A stretch of DNA of 64,000 nt from Cydia pomonella. Its lineage: Eukaryota > Arthropoda > Insecta > Lepidoptera > Tortricidae. The stretch's first letter is position 1; every line of letters begins with the position of its first letter. Position numbers and translations under genes: made by a program. Positions 32,713-43,599 of the stretch are shown here, in pieces. The stretch spans positions 14,917,389 through 14,981,388 of the forward strand of contig NC_084713.1 of assembly GCF_033807575.1 (NCBI RefSeq). Direction: 5' to 3'. The notes under the pieces were generated by a model. It ran no database searches, was not told the DNA's origin, and saw only the letters and a program-made list of their open reading frames with translations.

Positions 32713-33264
32713 ATGCAAATAGAACTCCAGCGTCTTGATCATTTTCTATCAGTGAGACATACGTCCTCAGAAATCTCCCTGCGGATTCGATGCGCTCGCA
32801 GGTGGTGCCGCGACCACTGGAATCTGTTGACTAATCCAAAGCTGCGCAGAAGAGTCAAATACCAACTTTATAAATCTTTCATCCAGCCAATCCTCACTCA
32901 CGGCTGTGAACTATGGACTTTAGACAACCGCAATAAGAATAAACTCCAGAGATTTGAACTTTCAGTCCTTTTGGAAATCTACAAGTCTAAGTATCCTCGC
33001 CGACACCCTAAACGAGTACGACCGAATTCTAAGAGGGTGTTTTCTAGTTATAGAGGTATACAAATTATTGATTACCTTACAACTGAACGGCCTACATGGG
33101 CCGACATTTGGAGCATTGAACATAGAATTCTGGATCACATAGAGAGTAGCAGCCAGACGCAAAGGAAATCTGTGCTTTGGTGGGACTGTCCTCGAAAACT
33201 GGACGCCACTACCAAAAGAAAAGGAACTGCGTCGAACGAAGAAAGTGTTCATATTTATACGTAG
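32713..33264 (+). pseudogene. RTE-type reverse transcriptase C-terminal fragment
   Basis: A 183-codon open frame matches the end of a LINE polymerase. ISLRIRCARRWCRDHWNLL is followed by YQLYKSFIQPILTHGCELWT and NKLQRFE, the pattern seen after the catalytic domain of RTE-like elements (LY...I.P.L.YGCE.WTL). The remainder (RRHPKRVRPNSKRVFSSYRG and onward) is less typical. No YxDD, endonuclease or 5' part is present upstream, so it is truncated. It differs strongly from the RT-like ORF at 29394 and represents a separate insertion. Confidence 0.6.
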
Positions 33265-33352
33265 GTAAGATTCATGATAAATTAGTATTTAGATACTTTA
33301 CATAATTTTTGACTCAAATTTTTAGGACATATCTTCAGTAAAACCTTGTCAA

Positions 33353-33499
33353 ATACACACTAGGGTATACATGCGCAGTTTTGCCTATGCAGTTCAACTG
33401 CACAGGTAAATCTGTATAGGAAACTGCACAGTCGAATGCCACACACACGCCGTTTACCTGTGCAGTTGATAAACTGCGCATGCATACCCTAGTGTGTAT
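33353..33499. mobile_element. MITE, 147 bp, 29-bp TIRs
   Basis: Termini ATACACACTAGGGTATACAT... (33353-33381) and the inverted copy (33471-33499) differ by one base. The interior has a second nested inverted repeat around GTGCAGTTGA and its complement. No coding content. Confidence 0.85.
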
Positions 33500-33570
33500 A
33501 GCCAGCTTTAGCTCCAACGTACATAATTAATTAATTATACACTTCGTCGAACGGAACCCAAGTAAATATT

Positions 33571-33613
33571 ATTGCAGACTGATTAGTCTTTAAGACTCAT
33601 CAGTCTGCAATAA
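33571..33613. repeat. Short hairpin repeat
   Basis: ATTGCAGACTGAT is mirrored by ATCAGTCTGCAAT around a partly self-complementary centre (TAGTCTTTAAGACTC). It forms a compact foldback of about 43 bases in otherwise featureless AT-rich DNA. Confidence 0.75.
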
Positions 33614-34195
33614 ATCTATTGCATCATTTTGAAATAATTATAAAATATTGTTGGCCTAGGAATCTATTTGATTGACCGCATAGGGGTCTCTCTTTTATTA
33701 CGAAAGAATCACGCTCCTCAGGCTATGAAATCAATGAAATGAAATGAATTTACGGCGTTTTTATTAGTTCATTTTTCTTACCACTTGTAATATATTTATA
33801 ATCTAATTCTGCTTCATCCATTCACATAAAATAAAACTAATCGTTTGACCTGAGGTTTAAATAGACGTTATAAAAATAAATTGCTTATCTTCGGACCCCT
33901 CGGGGTGCCATAATATCGAGATATTAGTGTGGAGTGGACACAAATTGACCATCCTGTGTAATCGACGTGTCAGGTGACGTAAGCAACTCATCAGCTCTGC
34001 ACCTCGGGCTAATTGATCCACATATGTCTATAATCTACAGCCATATAGGTATGGCACAACTGGTATAAGCTTATAGGTGAAATTATGAACAAGTCAGTTT
34101 AATGAAAAGTTTCTAAATCGATGTAGTTGTTTGATGCGCTTCTCTTTACGGTTCGATATTTATAGGAATATTTTGCGAAATGTCAGTAAGAACGT

Positions 34196-34253
34196 TTTTA
34201 GGGTTCCGTAGCCAAATGGCATAAAACGGAACCCTTATAGTTTCGCCATGTCC

Positions 34254-34320
<67 letters not shown>

Positions 34321-34952
34321 CGAGGCTTTGCTCCGTGGTCGTTAGTGCTAGAAAGCTGAAATTTGGCATGGATATATAAATCAATAAAGCCGACAAAGTC
34401 GTACAATAAAATCTAAAAATTTAATTTTTTTTAGGGTACCTCCCCTACACGTAAAGTGGGGGCGAAATTTTTTTTTCGCTTCAACCCTAGAGTGTGGGGT
34501 ATCGTTGGAAAGGTCTTTCAAAACTAATAGGGGTTTTCAAGAAACATTTTTTGATAAAGTGAATATATTCGGAGATAATCGCTCCGAAAGAAAAAAAAAA
34601 TGTGTCCCCCCCCTCTAACTTTTGAACCATAGGTCCAAAAAATATGAAAAAAATCGTGGAAGTAGAGCTTAAGAAAGACATTAAATGAAAACTATAGCGG
34701 ACATGATCAGTTTAGCTGTTTTTGAGTTATCGCAAAAAGTTTTCCCTTCATAGTAAAAAGACTTATTTTAATTAGGTACTGATTATGCAAATTTGCCTAT
34801 TTGTTTAACTCAGGTGAAAGGTACCGTTTCATCCCTTGGTTAACAATTTGCTATACTTTAACCTCCAGTTTAGCTTACCTATTGTGACGGAAGAGTAACT
34901 ACGGAACCCTACACTGAGCGTGGCCCGACATGCTCTTGGCCGGTTTTTAATT
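34196..34952 (-). repeat. Dispersed repeat, long copy, with (GTCT)n tract
   Basis: This is the inverted, longer version of the repeat at 9827-10438. It begins TTTTTAGGGTTCCGTAGCC and ends GACATGCTCTTGGCCGG then TTTTTAA. The two copies align through most of their length, including the GGACACATTTTTT-type run and the segment AACTGATCATGTCCGCTATA (minus strand). A pure (GTCT)n microsatellite occupies about 34253-34320. Confidence 0.8.
34253..34320. repeat. (GTCT)n microsatellite
   Basis: About 17 perfect tandem GTCT units lie inside the dispersed repeat. The related copy at about 10370-10388 has only about four to five units, so the tract expanded after the copies diverged. Confidence 0.95.
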
Positions 34953-35159
34953 GCTAGGAATATTTATTTTATGTACTTTTTACCAATTGCTCAACATCTG
35001 TAGGTACCTATTTATTTGTACTTTACTATTTCTAGTTGTTACAGGCAATCTTCCGGTACATAAAACCTTTTACAGTACATATGGTGCTACTTTACCGCAC
35101 TAGTGCGAATATTAGCATATTACGTTACTGTGTCGAACATTTAAAGGGCCATATCTTAT

Positions 35160-35460
35160 ACCTTTAAACGAGCAATTCTTGTATATATATATATGTATAT
35201 ATATTTCCGGGATCTCGGAAACGGCTCTAACGATTTTGCTGAAATTTGGTATATGGGGGTTTTTGGGGGTAAACAATCGATCTAGATTAGTCTTATGTTT
35301 GGGAAAACGCGTGTTTTCGAGTTTTCATGCGTTTTTCTTTTGACGCAGAATATGGTCGCTAATTTCGTGTTGCCGGCCACTGTCCGTCTGGTCCAGCGGG
35401 TTAAGACGCGGACTGCTAAACGAGTGTTACGGGTTCGAATCTCGCCCGGTGATTAAGTTT
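35160..35460 (+). mobile_element. Interspersed repeat ending in a tRNA-like segment
   Basis: The body starts after an (AT)n/(TATA) run, with TTTCCGGGATCTCGGAAACG and GCTGAAATTTGGTATATGGG. It ends with tRNA-like sequence at about 35382-35450: an A-box-like TGGTCCAGCGGGTTAAGACG, an anticodon loop CTGCTAA (GCT, serine-like), and a B-box GGTTCGAATC. The expected acceptor strands do not pair, so this is not a working tRNA gene. A T-rich tract follows. Confidence 0.6.
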
Positions 35461-35611
35461 TTTTTTTATATGTTCAAGTTTATATTTTTTTTTTTTAATT
35501 TTTATTGTTTTAGACAAGTTTAATGTAGAAAAAAATGTAGATAAGATTATCACCTATACACCACCTTATTACAATAAATAGTTATAACCGAGCAATGCTC
35601 GGTCGCCCAGG

Positions 35612-35768
35612 TACTGTACTGTAAAACGTTGTACGATACATGTGCGAATAAGTAATTCGCAACTCGTGTCGATTTAAAACACTCCCATCGGTCGTGTTTT
35701 AATTTATCGCCACTTATTTCGAATTTCCTATTTTTCGCACTTGTATCGTAATGTACTATTACCGTACA
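35612..35768. mobile_element. MITE, ~157 bp
   Basis: GTAAAACGTTGTACGATACATGTGCG near the left end is mirrored by TCGCACTTGTATCGTAATG near the right end. AATAAGTAATTCG / CGAATTTCCTATTTT extends the arms imperfectly. The arms surround GTCGATTTAAAACAC and GTGTTTTAATTTATCG, which are also inverted. Confidence 0.7.
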
Positions 35769-36739
35769 GCATCACAATCATATAAAGCGTTACTCTGTAG
35801 TTAGATATATTATTACCTATGTAGCCTGTTGTTAGGACCACTGGGGATGCATCTTAGTGTGCCCACATATTTGCAAGCGGATCGTAGGTACTCTTGTTTA
35901 TCGAAAAAATACAAGTGTATTATAAATAATAATATAAAAGCATAATAATAATATAAAGGCATTTTCCTTTTATTATTTGAAAACGGATAGCAATTAGGTT
36001 TATTGTCAGATGATTATTATGTAAATATTTTATGGACTCATCGCATAAGTTAATAGCGCTGATTGGCCGGCGGATTGTCAATGGTTCTAAAATTTAATTG
36101 TTATTATTAGCTATTAAAATAGTTGTTTGAAGACGTGCTTTGGCTTAAGAGTATAGTGCACGAATCGAAGCGGTGCAGCAATCTTCGAATGAACCGTCTA
36201 AGGCAGTTATCACATCTGACATCTACACCACATGCGAGTGCGCGGCCTCGGCATCGGCAGAGAAAAATTATATAGGTACCTATATAGTTTATATAAGAAC
36301 ACTGGTTAAAGAGGGCTGTAGGCCTTTTGATAATTTATCCGAAACAATTTACTTTTGCAAAGCATGTTATAATATTATTGTCCTTCGTTTGACCCGTACT
36401 GATCGCGACACCGTGTAGATATACCTATGTGAAGAATTAGCCCAATCATTTACAAATAAAAGAAATCAACTACTTTTTAAGATTTTACTTTAGGTAAAGC
36501 CCGATGCCACAGTCAATTTGTAAGGCGCCAGACGAGCACTCGACCGATAGCTGAAGTTACTTAACATATTGAAATCTCTGAATGGGTAATTAAACCAACA
36601 CTTACGGGGCTCATGTCAAAACACCTATCTTTTGTTTCTTTTCTTTGGGCGTCGTAAAATACGGGCACGAGCGGCGTAGGCTGGACTGCTGTTCCAATCT
36701 CCCACTAAGCGTATGCGAGCTTTCAGCTTAACCAGTGTA

Positions 36740-36960
36740 CAGTACCTACCTAATTAGTGTCCTTAGATGGTTTGCAATCCTCTGTGCGTTTCTCTAGAAA
36801 CTCCTGCCTCGCACAGCTAAACTGTGGATTGAACGGTCGCCTCCGGTATTTCCGGACCATTACGACTTTCAAGAAAAGAGCGGTTTCCTATCTTAAAAGT
36901 CGGCAACGCACTTACAACCCCTATGGTGTTTCGTCTGATCGTTTGCCTCTTAATTCATAA
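36740..36960 (+). repeat. Abundant lepidopteran repeat fragment
   Basis: The segment holding ACTTTCAAGAAAAGAGCG, AAAAGTCGGCAACGCACTTA and CGTCTGATCGTTTGCCTCTT matches an interspersed sequence I recognise from many moth genomes, likely a LINE or Helitron 3' tail. The 67-codon open frame across it is not considered a gene. Confidence 0.55.
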
Positions 36961-37412
36961 AAAGAATAGTGTAGTCTTGAGATCTGCAACAAATAAGCAT
37001 ATTGGGATTAAAAACTGTGCCTGCTCACAAAACTACAGGTGCCGCTTAGGGCATCCGATATACAGTTGTGTGCAATATAATAGCAGTACATAAGAAAATG
37101 TAAATTAAGGGAAAACTAAGTATAACTTTAGATCAATAATATTGTATCTTTTTATATAATTATTCTGCATTACTTGATATTGTTTCAAAATTAACTGTAA
37201 CATTTACTTAAATAAATAAATAAGGAAGGAAAAAAAAAATATCATGAAAATCGGCTGTTTTTACTAAGTTACGGAAATTCCTATAAAAATAACCCTACGA
37301 AAAAAATACAAATATGTACTATAATTGTAATTTAGAATCTTTCCTATTATTTCCAATCAAAGCTTTACACATCTAAACCCAAGTCATCCAGAAAAAAATA
37401 AACTTTTCTATA

Positions 37413-38614
37413 ATGGCTCCTCTACACGATGGACCATCATAGTGGCCCACTAAGCTGGGCCAGCGTGTAGAGAGGGTAGTGGTGTCGGATGGCTTATGGC
37501 GCGCGGGATGGCGATGGGATGGCCGCGGTGTCGGTTTTTTCGTCCGCACATCAAAGGCAATGGACCAGCGATGGCTGTCCGCATCTACACGTGGCCCATC
37601 CCTCAGTGCGTGCTCGAACGCGGTCGAGTGAGGACGTTCGTGCTGTGTATTATTTTGATTAAAAATGACGAGTATGTGGCCGCATCACGAAATAATAAAG
37701 TTTTTAGAGTTATATCGGGGAGAAAACGTAACATGGAACCCCAAACATAAAGACCAAAACTATAGAAATAAGGTAGCAGGATATTTAAAAAAAAAGTTTT
37801 TATAACAAATAGTGCACGAATTAATTAGAGGATTAGGAAAATTACTTATACATTACGCAGACATCTGTATATACAGTACATTCACAATTTAAATAAATAA
37901 ATATACCAATAATAAAAGAAATTAATATTAGATACCTACATATCTAAATATACATACATAAATTATACCTACATATCTAAATATACATATATAATATATA
38001 CCTACATAGCGGCACGTTAAGGAAGAGACAAGTAATGATTTTTAGTAGGGTTTCAAAGCTTTGAAGAGTTTATTGCACAAATTTAAATTGACTTAGGTGA
38101 CTACCTGTGTGGCCTAGAGGGTAGTGACCCTGCCTATGAAGCCGACGGTCCCGGGTTCAAATCCTGGTAAGGACATTTATTCGTGTGATGAGCATGGATA
38201 TTCGTTCCGGAGACATGGATGTCTTCTATGTATTTAAGTATTTATACATATGTATATAATATGTATATCGTTGTCTAAGTACCCACAACACAAGCCTTAT
38301 TGAGCTTTCTGTGGGACTTAGTCAATTTGTGTAATACTGTCCCATAATAAGTAGTTTATTTATTTATTTATTGCGATGGATAGATAACATCCACCATAAT
38401 CTTCTACGTCATTCTTTTTAATTACTTTATTATTGTGCAGATTAAGAAAAGGTTGGTACGTGGCGTATAAATAAATTGCTGCAGCGGCTAACGCTCCCAC
38501 GTCCATCTTGGAAAACGAATAGATCGCAACTGAATGTCGCCATCGTGTAGTGGCGTGTCAGCCATCGCATGGCCATCTCGCTGGGCCAGCGCTGGGCCAT
38601 CGTGAAGAGGAGCC
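37413..38614. mobile_element. Nested MITE with GGCTCCTCTACACGATGG ends
   Basis: GGCTCCTCTACACGATGG then ...GCTGGGCCAGCG near 37413-37464 is inverted at the right end as CGCTGGGCCAGCG ... CCATCGTGAAGAGGAGCC (to 38614). The family is common in moths. GC-rich ends contrast with the AT-rich middle, which holds the SINE at 38099-38355. Confidence 0.7.
38099..38355 (+). mobile_element. tRNA-derived SINE, full-length-like copy
   Basis: The tRNA-like head carries an A-box (TGGCCTAGAGGGTAGTGACC) and a B-box (GGTTCAAATCC). The body has TTCGTGTGATGAGCATGG and GTATTTAAGTATTTATA, and the tail ACAACACAAGCCTTATTGAG to TGGGACTTAGTCAATTTGTG, followed by TTTATTTATTTATT. It is the same family as 48557-48805 and 54853-55116. 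Confidence 0.85.
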
Positions 38615-38916
38615 ATAAGACTATCTTCGTCGCTGTGTGTACTGCTATTATATTGCACACAACTGTAGGTACATAGCATCGGGAAACGGGCGATGTCACT
38701 GGACATTTATTTACTTGATTGCTGCTGCAACCTTTGCATGCAGATTGTGTGTACGCGGCATAAAGGTATCAGTACCTAATGTATTTTAAAACCACATCTA
38801 CAATGATCCAAAATCTAAGTTATGCTTTTTACCTTCGTTCGATGTCACTTGTCGACATTGATCTATCAATTTGTTATAAGATCCAACAGAGGCATTGTTT
38901 AAAATAAAAAGTACTT

Positions 38917-39072
38917 AGAGTTAGACCAAGATAAGTCTGCACCGATTTTGATGGCACCCGCAGTGAAAGTGTTATTTTAAACGTCAAACTTCTATGCAAT
39001 TATAACTTATAAAAAATTCTGGCACTGCGTGTGCTATCAAAATCGTTGCAGACTTACCCCTGATCTAACTCT
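38917..39072. mobile_element. MITE, ~156 bp, AGAGTTAGACCAAG ends
   Basis: The left arm AGAGTTAGACCAAGATAAGT is inverted at the right end (TGATCTAACTCT to 39072). The arms extend over GCACCGATTTTGATGGCACC versus GTGCTATCAAAATCGTTGCA, about 50 bases in all. The terminal sequence is shared with the palindrome at 3847-3916. Confidence 0.8.
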
Positions 39073-40329
39073 TCTTAGGTATATTTATATTACGATTGCT
39101 GTCTCAAACAGGAGGCCAATTCGGATGTATACTTTGACATCAATATATATCTAAATGATGTAATTTAATTATTCGCGTATGCATTTTGCTCGTAATTGGC
39201 TCGGGTGAGACGCATGGGTGAATGAGAACAAAATGATATTGATATCAAATGTAAGTTTGAATTGGCTTTCAGATAGCTGCGTCCTTATCACGATAAAATG
39301 AATGCATTGTTGTTGCGTATGTAGACTATACTACACTGGTGTGTTCAGAGTTCACGTAAGCTCGCTGAGCGATGTCAACACCGGCCCTCGCGCGCGCGCA
39401 CGCGACGCAGCCTCTCACCTCCGTCCCACGCGCGCAACCTTTCCTAATTTATATAAACAAATTATTTTCTCATCTTATACCAACTACTGGTTTTTTATCG
39501 GCTGATTTATGCTTGACTGACACACGAAATAAAAACCGCTTACGGCCATTCGTTTGCCGCTTTCAGTAAATCATACTTTCATGCACCAACATGGGTTGCC
39601 AAAATAATGCCTCTGTCACGTGGTGGGACACTTCTCAGAATGCGTGTGGCTCGGGTGGTCCTCCGTTTTATAGGTGCTTGCTTTTAAAGTATTACGACAT
39701 TTTTCGAACAGTTTGGAAATATCGAGTGCATTAAAGTATGATACATACTTAACTGAAATTGCTGTTGGGCGGTGGAAAAGTTGAGTTTATCTTCATAATT
39801 CCGCAAAGCAGTGATTCCCATACCCAGCATAATGTCGATACGTATTTTTATAATAAGGGTATACTATGTATTAATCATGCCTAGTTAATAAGGTAAGGTA
39901 TATGGATAACAGCCACAAAAGATAAAACAATCTGTATCTCATCAGGTGTTCGAACCACTGGTGCCAAAATCCCAAGCTCTCCACCAAGACAGAAGAACAC
40001 TGTCTGTCGAACCCTCGAGCCTCAAAATTAAGTATCTGATTTCAAGAGGAAGACGGAGGACATAACGCAATCCAACGGATCATTAAGTAGGTAGGTGTAT
40101 TTGGTTTTTAGGTCTACCTACCGCTCAACTAAGGCGCTTGTTGTATAGAAAGTAAGAATGGATTGTGGTCACCTATGAATTGGTTAAAGGCTTGGTCGTA
40201 TAAAGCTGATTTACACTATGTTAAGTAAATATATAAAAATGTAAATATAAACTAGACTTAAATCCAAAACTCAGCTACCTTCTAATAGAAAATGAGTGCG
40301 CAACTTATTTACCTACTAAGTGAACCGCC

Positions 40330-41382
40330 GGGTTATTCCCACTAGTTACCACCAAGTTGTTACCAGTGGTAACAACTGGGATTTTTTCCCCTCCTTTTAC
40401 CACTGGTAACTACGGGGAAAAAAATCTCACCAAGCCGAGTTGGTTAACTACTGGGATTTTTTCCCCAGTAGTTACCACTGTTGTTAGAATTCAATACGAA
40501 TAATAACAGTATAAATAGTATAGGTATATTATAAATATAGCGTGCTTTAATAAATAATGACGTGTCAGTTAGTGATTTAATAAACTGCTTTCAAATTAAA
40601 TAAAAATCAGTTTTACCGGTATAATTGTAATAACTAAAATAGAAGAGTCTCATCCATGTTAAGTAGAAATTAACTTAACGTCCAGATGAAATACATATTA
40701 TTAACTGTAAATTCAATTATTTATACAAACAAACCTGTCAAGACTGACAGAACTGATTTCGTTCTATTATTACAGCTACTTCATTTGGTTCTGTTATACT
40801 AATCCAGATAACACGATGCAGAGCTGGATTATTCATAATTTTTAGTCAGTAATAAGGAAAAAAATAGTAAAGGGCATCGTTGTTATTAAAACCGCTTAAA
40901 CAGTGCTTCGGATGGGCTGACTGCTCGGACTAACCAGCATAGGATCGCATTCCAATGACGCTCAGGTTATACATCGCTCGGTCATTTTACGCTGGTTGGC
41001 TGGATTGCTTAATCACCTACGCTAGCGAGATGGGTACACTCTACCCTCTCATCGGGTACTATTCGTACACTTCGTATTAAGTTTTTTTGTATTTATCTTT
41101 TATGGGCATGCCCTTTACTTATTTTGCCTGACTAAAAATTATGAATAATCCAGCTGCATCCTGTTATAATAGAACCAAATGAAGTAGCTGTAATAACAGA
41201 ACGAAATCAGTTCTGTTGGTTTTGACTGAATTATTTGTTCGTTTGTATAAATAATGCAATTTTCAGTTAACAAGATAAATTTAATTTATTAAAGCACGCT
41301 ATATTAATACTATACTACTAATACTGTTATTAGTAATATTGAATTCTAACTAGATTTTGGTGGTAACTAGTCGGAATAACCC
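40330..41382. mobile_element. Long-TIR (foldback-like) non-autonomous element, 1.05 kb
   Basis: The outer ends GGGTTATTCCCACTAGTTAC (40330) and GTAACTAGTCGGAATAACCC (to 41382) are inverted. Inversion continues inward over several hundred bases with interruptions: GTTAGAATTCAATA / TATTGAATTCTAAC, TATAGCGTGCTTTAATAAAT / ATTTATTAAAGCACGCTATA, and AGCTACTTCATTTGGTTCTG / AGAACCAAATGAAGTAGCT. AATTTTTAGTCAG / CTGACTAAAAATT is also mirrored. Only the left arm carries an extra block (about 40355-40480) of TTACCAGTGGTAAC-type palindromes. No transposase is visible. Confidence 0.8.
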
Positions 41383-42897
41383 AAATCGCCTGAGTTAAGT
41401 ACTTTGATAATGTTTTTGTGAATGGTTAAGGAGGAAATATTAGATGGATGTCTCAACAAAATTTAAGAGGAAAGGGGACGACATTACAAGAGGAGACACA
41501 GTATTATTAAAAAAGCTGTAATAAAAAAAATTAAGCTGACTATAACAGTTTTGTATGATTCACGGTTACACGGTCCACGGTTTATATCCCGGTTGATTTA
41601 AGTCTAGTTAAGCTGACTATATATTTAAAAAAAAACTTCTATGAAAAAACCATTACATGAGACCAATTTTTCTCATCGCTCACAGGAAATATAAAAAAAA
41701 GTTTTACCGTAACAAGATGGAGGTGATATTTTATTGGCCGTTACTGTAGGTATATCAAAATTATAGGAAGACTTACCATGGTCAAATATATTTTAAAAAT
41801 ACCTATTCATACTTGTTTACTTGTGCAGATGTTCGTGTTAGTAAAAACTAAATAAGTAACTACTACGAGTATTTAGTGCATAACCGCAGGGGGCATAAAT
41901 GCTTGGAAGAAAAATGTTCTATGCAACTAAATTTGTCATAGACATGAGACTTTTTTTCGAAGAGCAACTGTGACTAATGATGGTCCTATGATGTCACTCT
42001 TAGCGCCGATGCATGGATCATCCACTGATGGACCTGATGCTTTGTGGTTACAAACCGCTAATTAATTCATGTCTTCTTTTAGCTTTTTATTTCGTTTTTA
42101 ATAACCGGTCGTAGTTTTTTTCCAGGAAAGGATATTGTGATACGTCGATATTAGGTATGCTTTGTCTCTTCTTATTTTATACCTGCTCTGGTTTTCTAGT
42201 TCCTGCTCGTAATATTTGGAGAGTTAGAAAAAAAAACAATGTTTTTCTATGAATGTACATAAGATCTTTAAAAGAAAATAACGACTTCACAAAACAGTTT
42301 GAAACGCCACTTACATCATTTATAACCATATAGTGTATCTCATAACAATTATCTATAATTAGCTTCAAGACTTCTAAAAATATTACTTTACTCGTCGACT
42401 GTAGATAATGGTTAATTAAGATTTCGTATACCAAAATTATATATAATTATAATTGCGTTCTTTTCATGCATGGGCTCCCAACTCAACTTTAATATTAATT
42501 TCGATACGGTGTAGTCAAGTATAAAAAAAATACCAATCACGTGCTGCCGCGCTTCCATAGGAAATACGTAAACGCAAGGGACGGACGCATTTTTGTCTAC
42601 TGAGGTTTCACTAATTATTTAGGTTTTATAAGGTTTTATTGTAAAAAAAGTATTATTTTAGATGACTCGTAGAAACAGTGTTGTATATAATAATTATATA
42701 ATCAAGCTTTTCAATCTCATACCTCTCTCGTACTCAGCAAGCTTCGTTGCCTGAAGACGTTACTCGACTGAAAAATTCTGTATTATATCACGATTCTATA
42801 AAATACTATTGTCGTAGAGGAGAGTTCCATGCTGGTCTTCATGAGTAGCTCCATTTCCCCAAATAACACTATTTAAATGCAATGTTTGGTTTTTAGG

Positions 42898-43186
42898 TAA
42901 AATAATGTTTTGGCAAAAATTTCATTTTTGATACAAGCTTTTATCGCTAACTGTATTTTTTTTTACACAGGCAACTAATACTCATCGAGACAATTCTAAA
43001 AACCCCAAACACAATTAGGTTTCATTGTTTTATCACAGAGTTCCTATGGCGGCCTCCTGTCTCCATCATCAGATCAGCTTGATGGTACCATAATATTGCA
43101 TTGTCACCTGACTTACATATGTATGCAAATTTTCAGCTTCATCGGAAACCGGGAAGTGGGTCAAATTTAACTTGCAAGATTTGTCC
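42898..43186 (+). repeat. Dispersed repeat copy 1
   Basis: AATAATGTTTTGGCAAAAAT through CCGGGAAGTGGGTCAAATTT is an inverted match of 50930-51200, and its left third also matches 46320-46440. Shared blocks include AAGCTTTTATCGCTAACTGT and TTGATGGTACCATAATATTG. No coding potential. Two diverged copies of another motif (ATTCCTCATAAATTCCTA and ATTCCTCATGGATCCCAT) follow at about 43260 and 43475. Confidence 0.75.
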
Positions 43187-43599
43187 CATATATACTAACA
43201 GTGCAAGTTAAATAAAAGCTTGTAAAATAGCTATAATTATGCTTGTAAGAGTTCAAGAATTCCCTCAATTCCTCATAAATTCCTACATCAGAACTCGAGC
43301 TTGACAAAAATTGGCTTGAAAATCGAGAAAGGAAAGGCTTGAAAAGGCCGTTTTAATCAGCGTCAGCAGTTCCACTTCATCAAAGTCACTTTGATGAGTC
43401 GATCTTCTGAATGCAAATGCTTGATTTGTTGATGAAAATAAAAATAAAAACTATGGTATATGTATATTTGCGGTGTTCCTTCGATTCCTCATGGATCCCA
43501 TTATCAGAACTGGGCTTTAATAAAAATGGAACCCAGATTGGTCCCATCTTTGTGTATACTATCAATCGAAAAAATAATTTTCAAAATTGGTCGTAAAAT

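Larger units (their letters stand above)
37063..38665. mobile_element. Tc1/mariner-like non-autonomous element, 1.6 kb, TA target duplication
   Basis: Termini CAGTTGTGTGCAATATAATA then GCAGT (37063-37087) and their perfect inverted copy (38641-38665) are 25 bases long. Each end is flanked by TA (37061-37062 and 38666-38667), the Tc1/mariner target duplication. No transposase frame remains. A second pair of inverted ends is nested at about 37413-38614, and a SINE lies inside that. Confidence 0.8.

Noticed and set aside
34253..34320. Tandem GTCT tract as a CRISPR-like or minisatellite array
   Set aside because: It is a simple tetranucleotide microsatellite inside a dispersed repeat, without spacers.
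35382..35450. Functional serine tRNA gene
   Set aside because: A- and B-boxes and a GCT anticodon loop are visible, but the acceptor arms do not pair and the sequence is fused to a repeat body.
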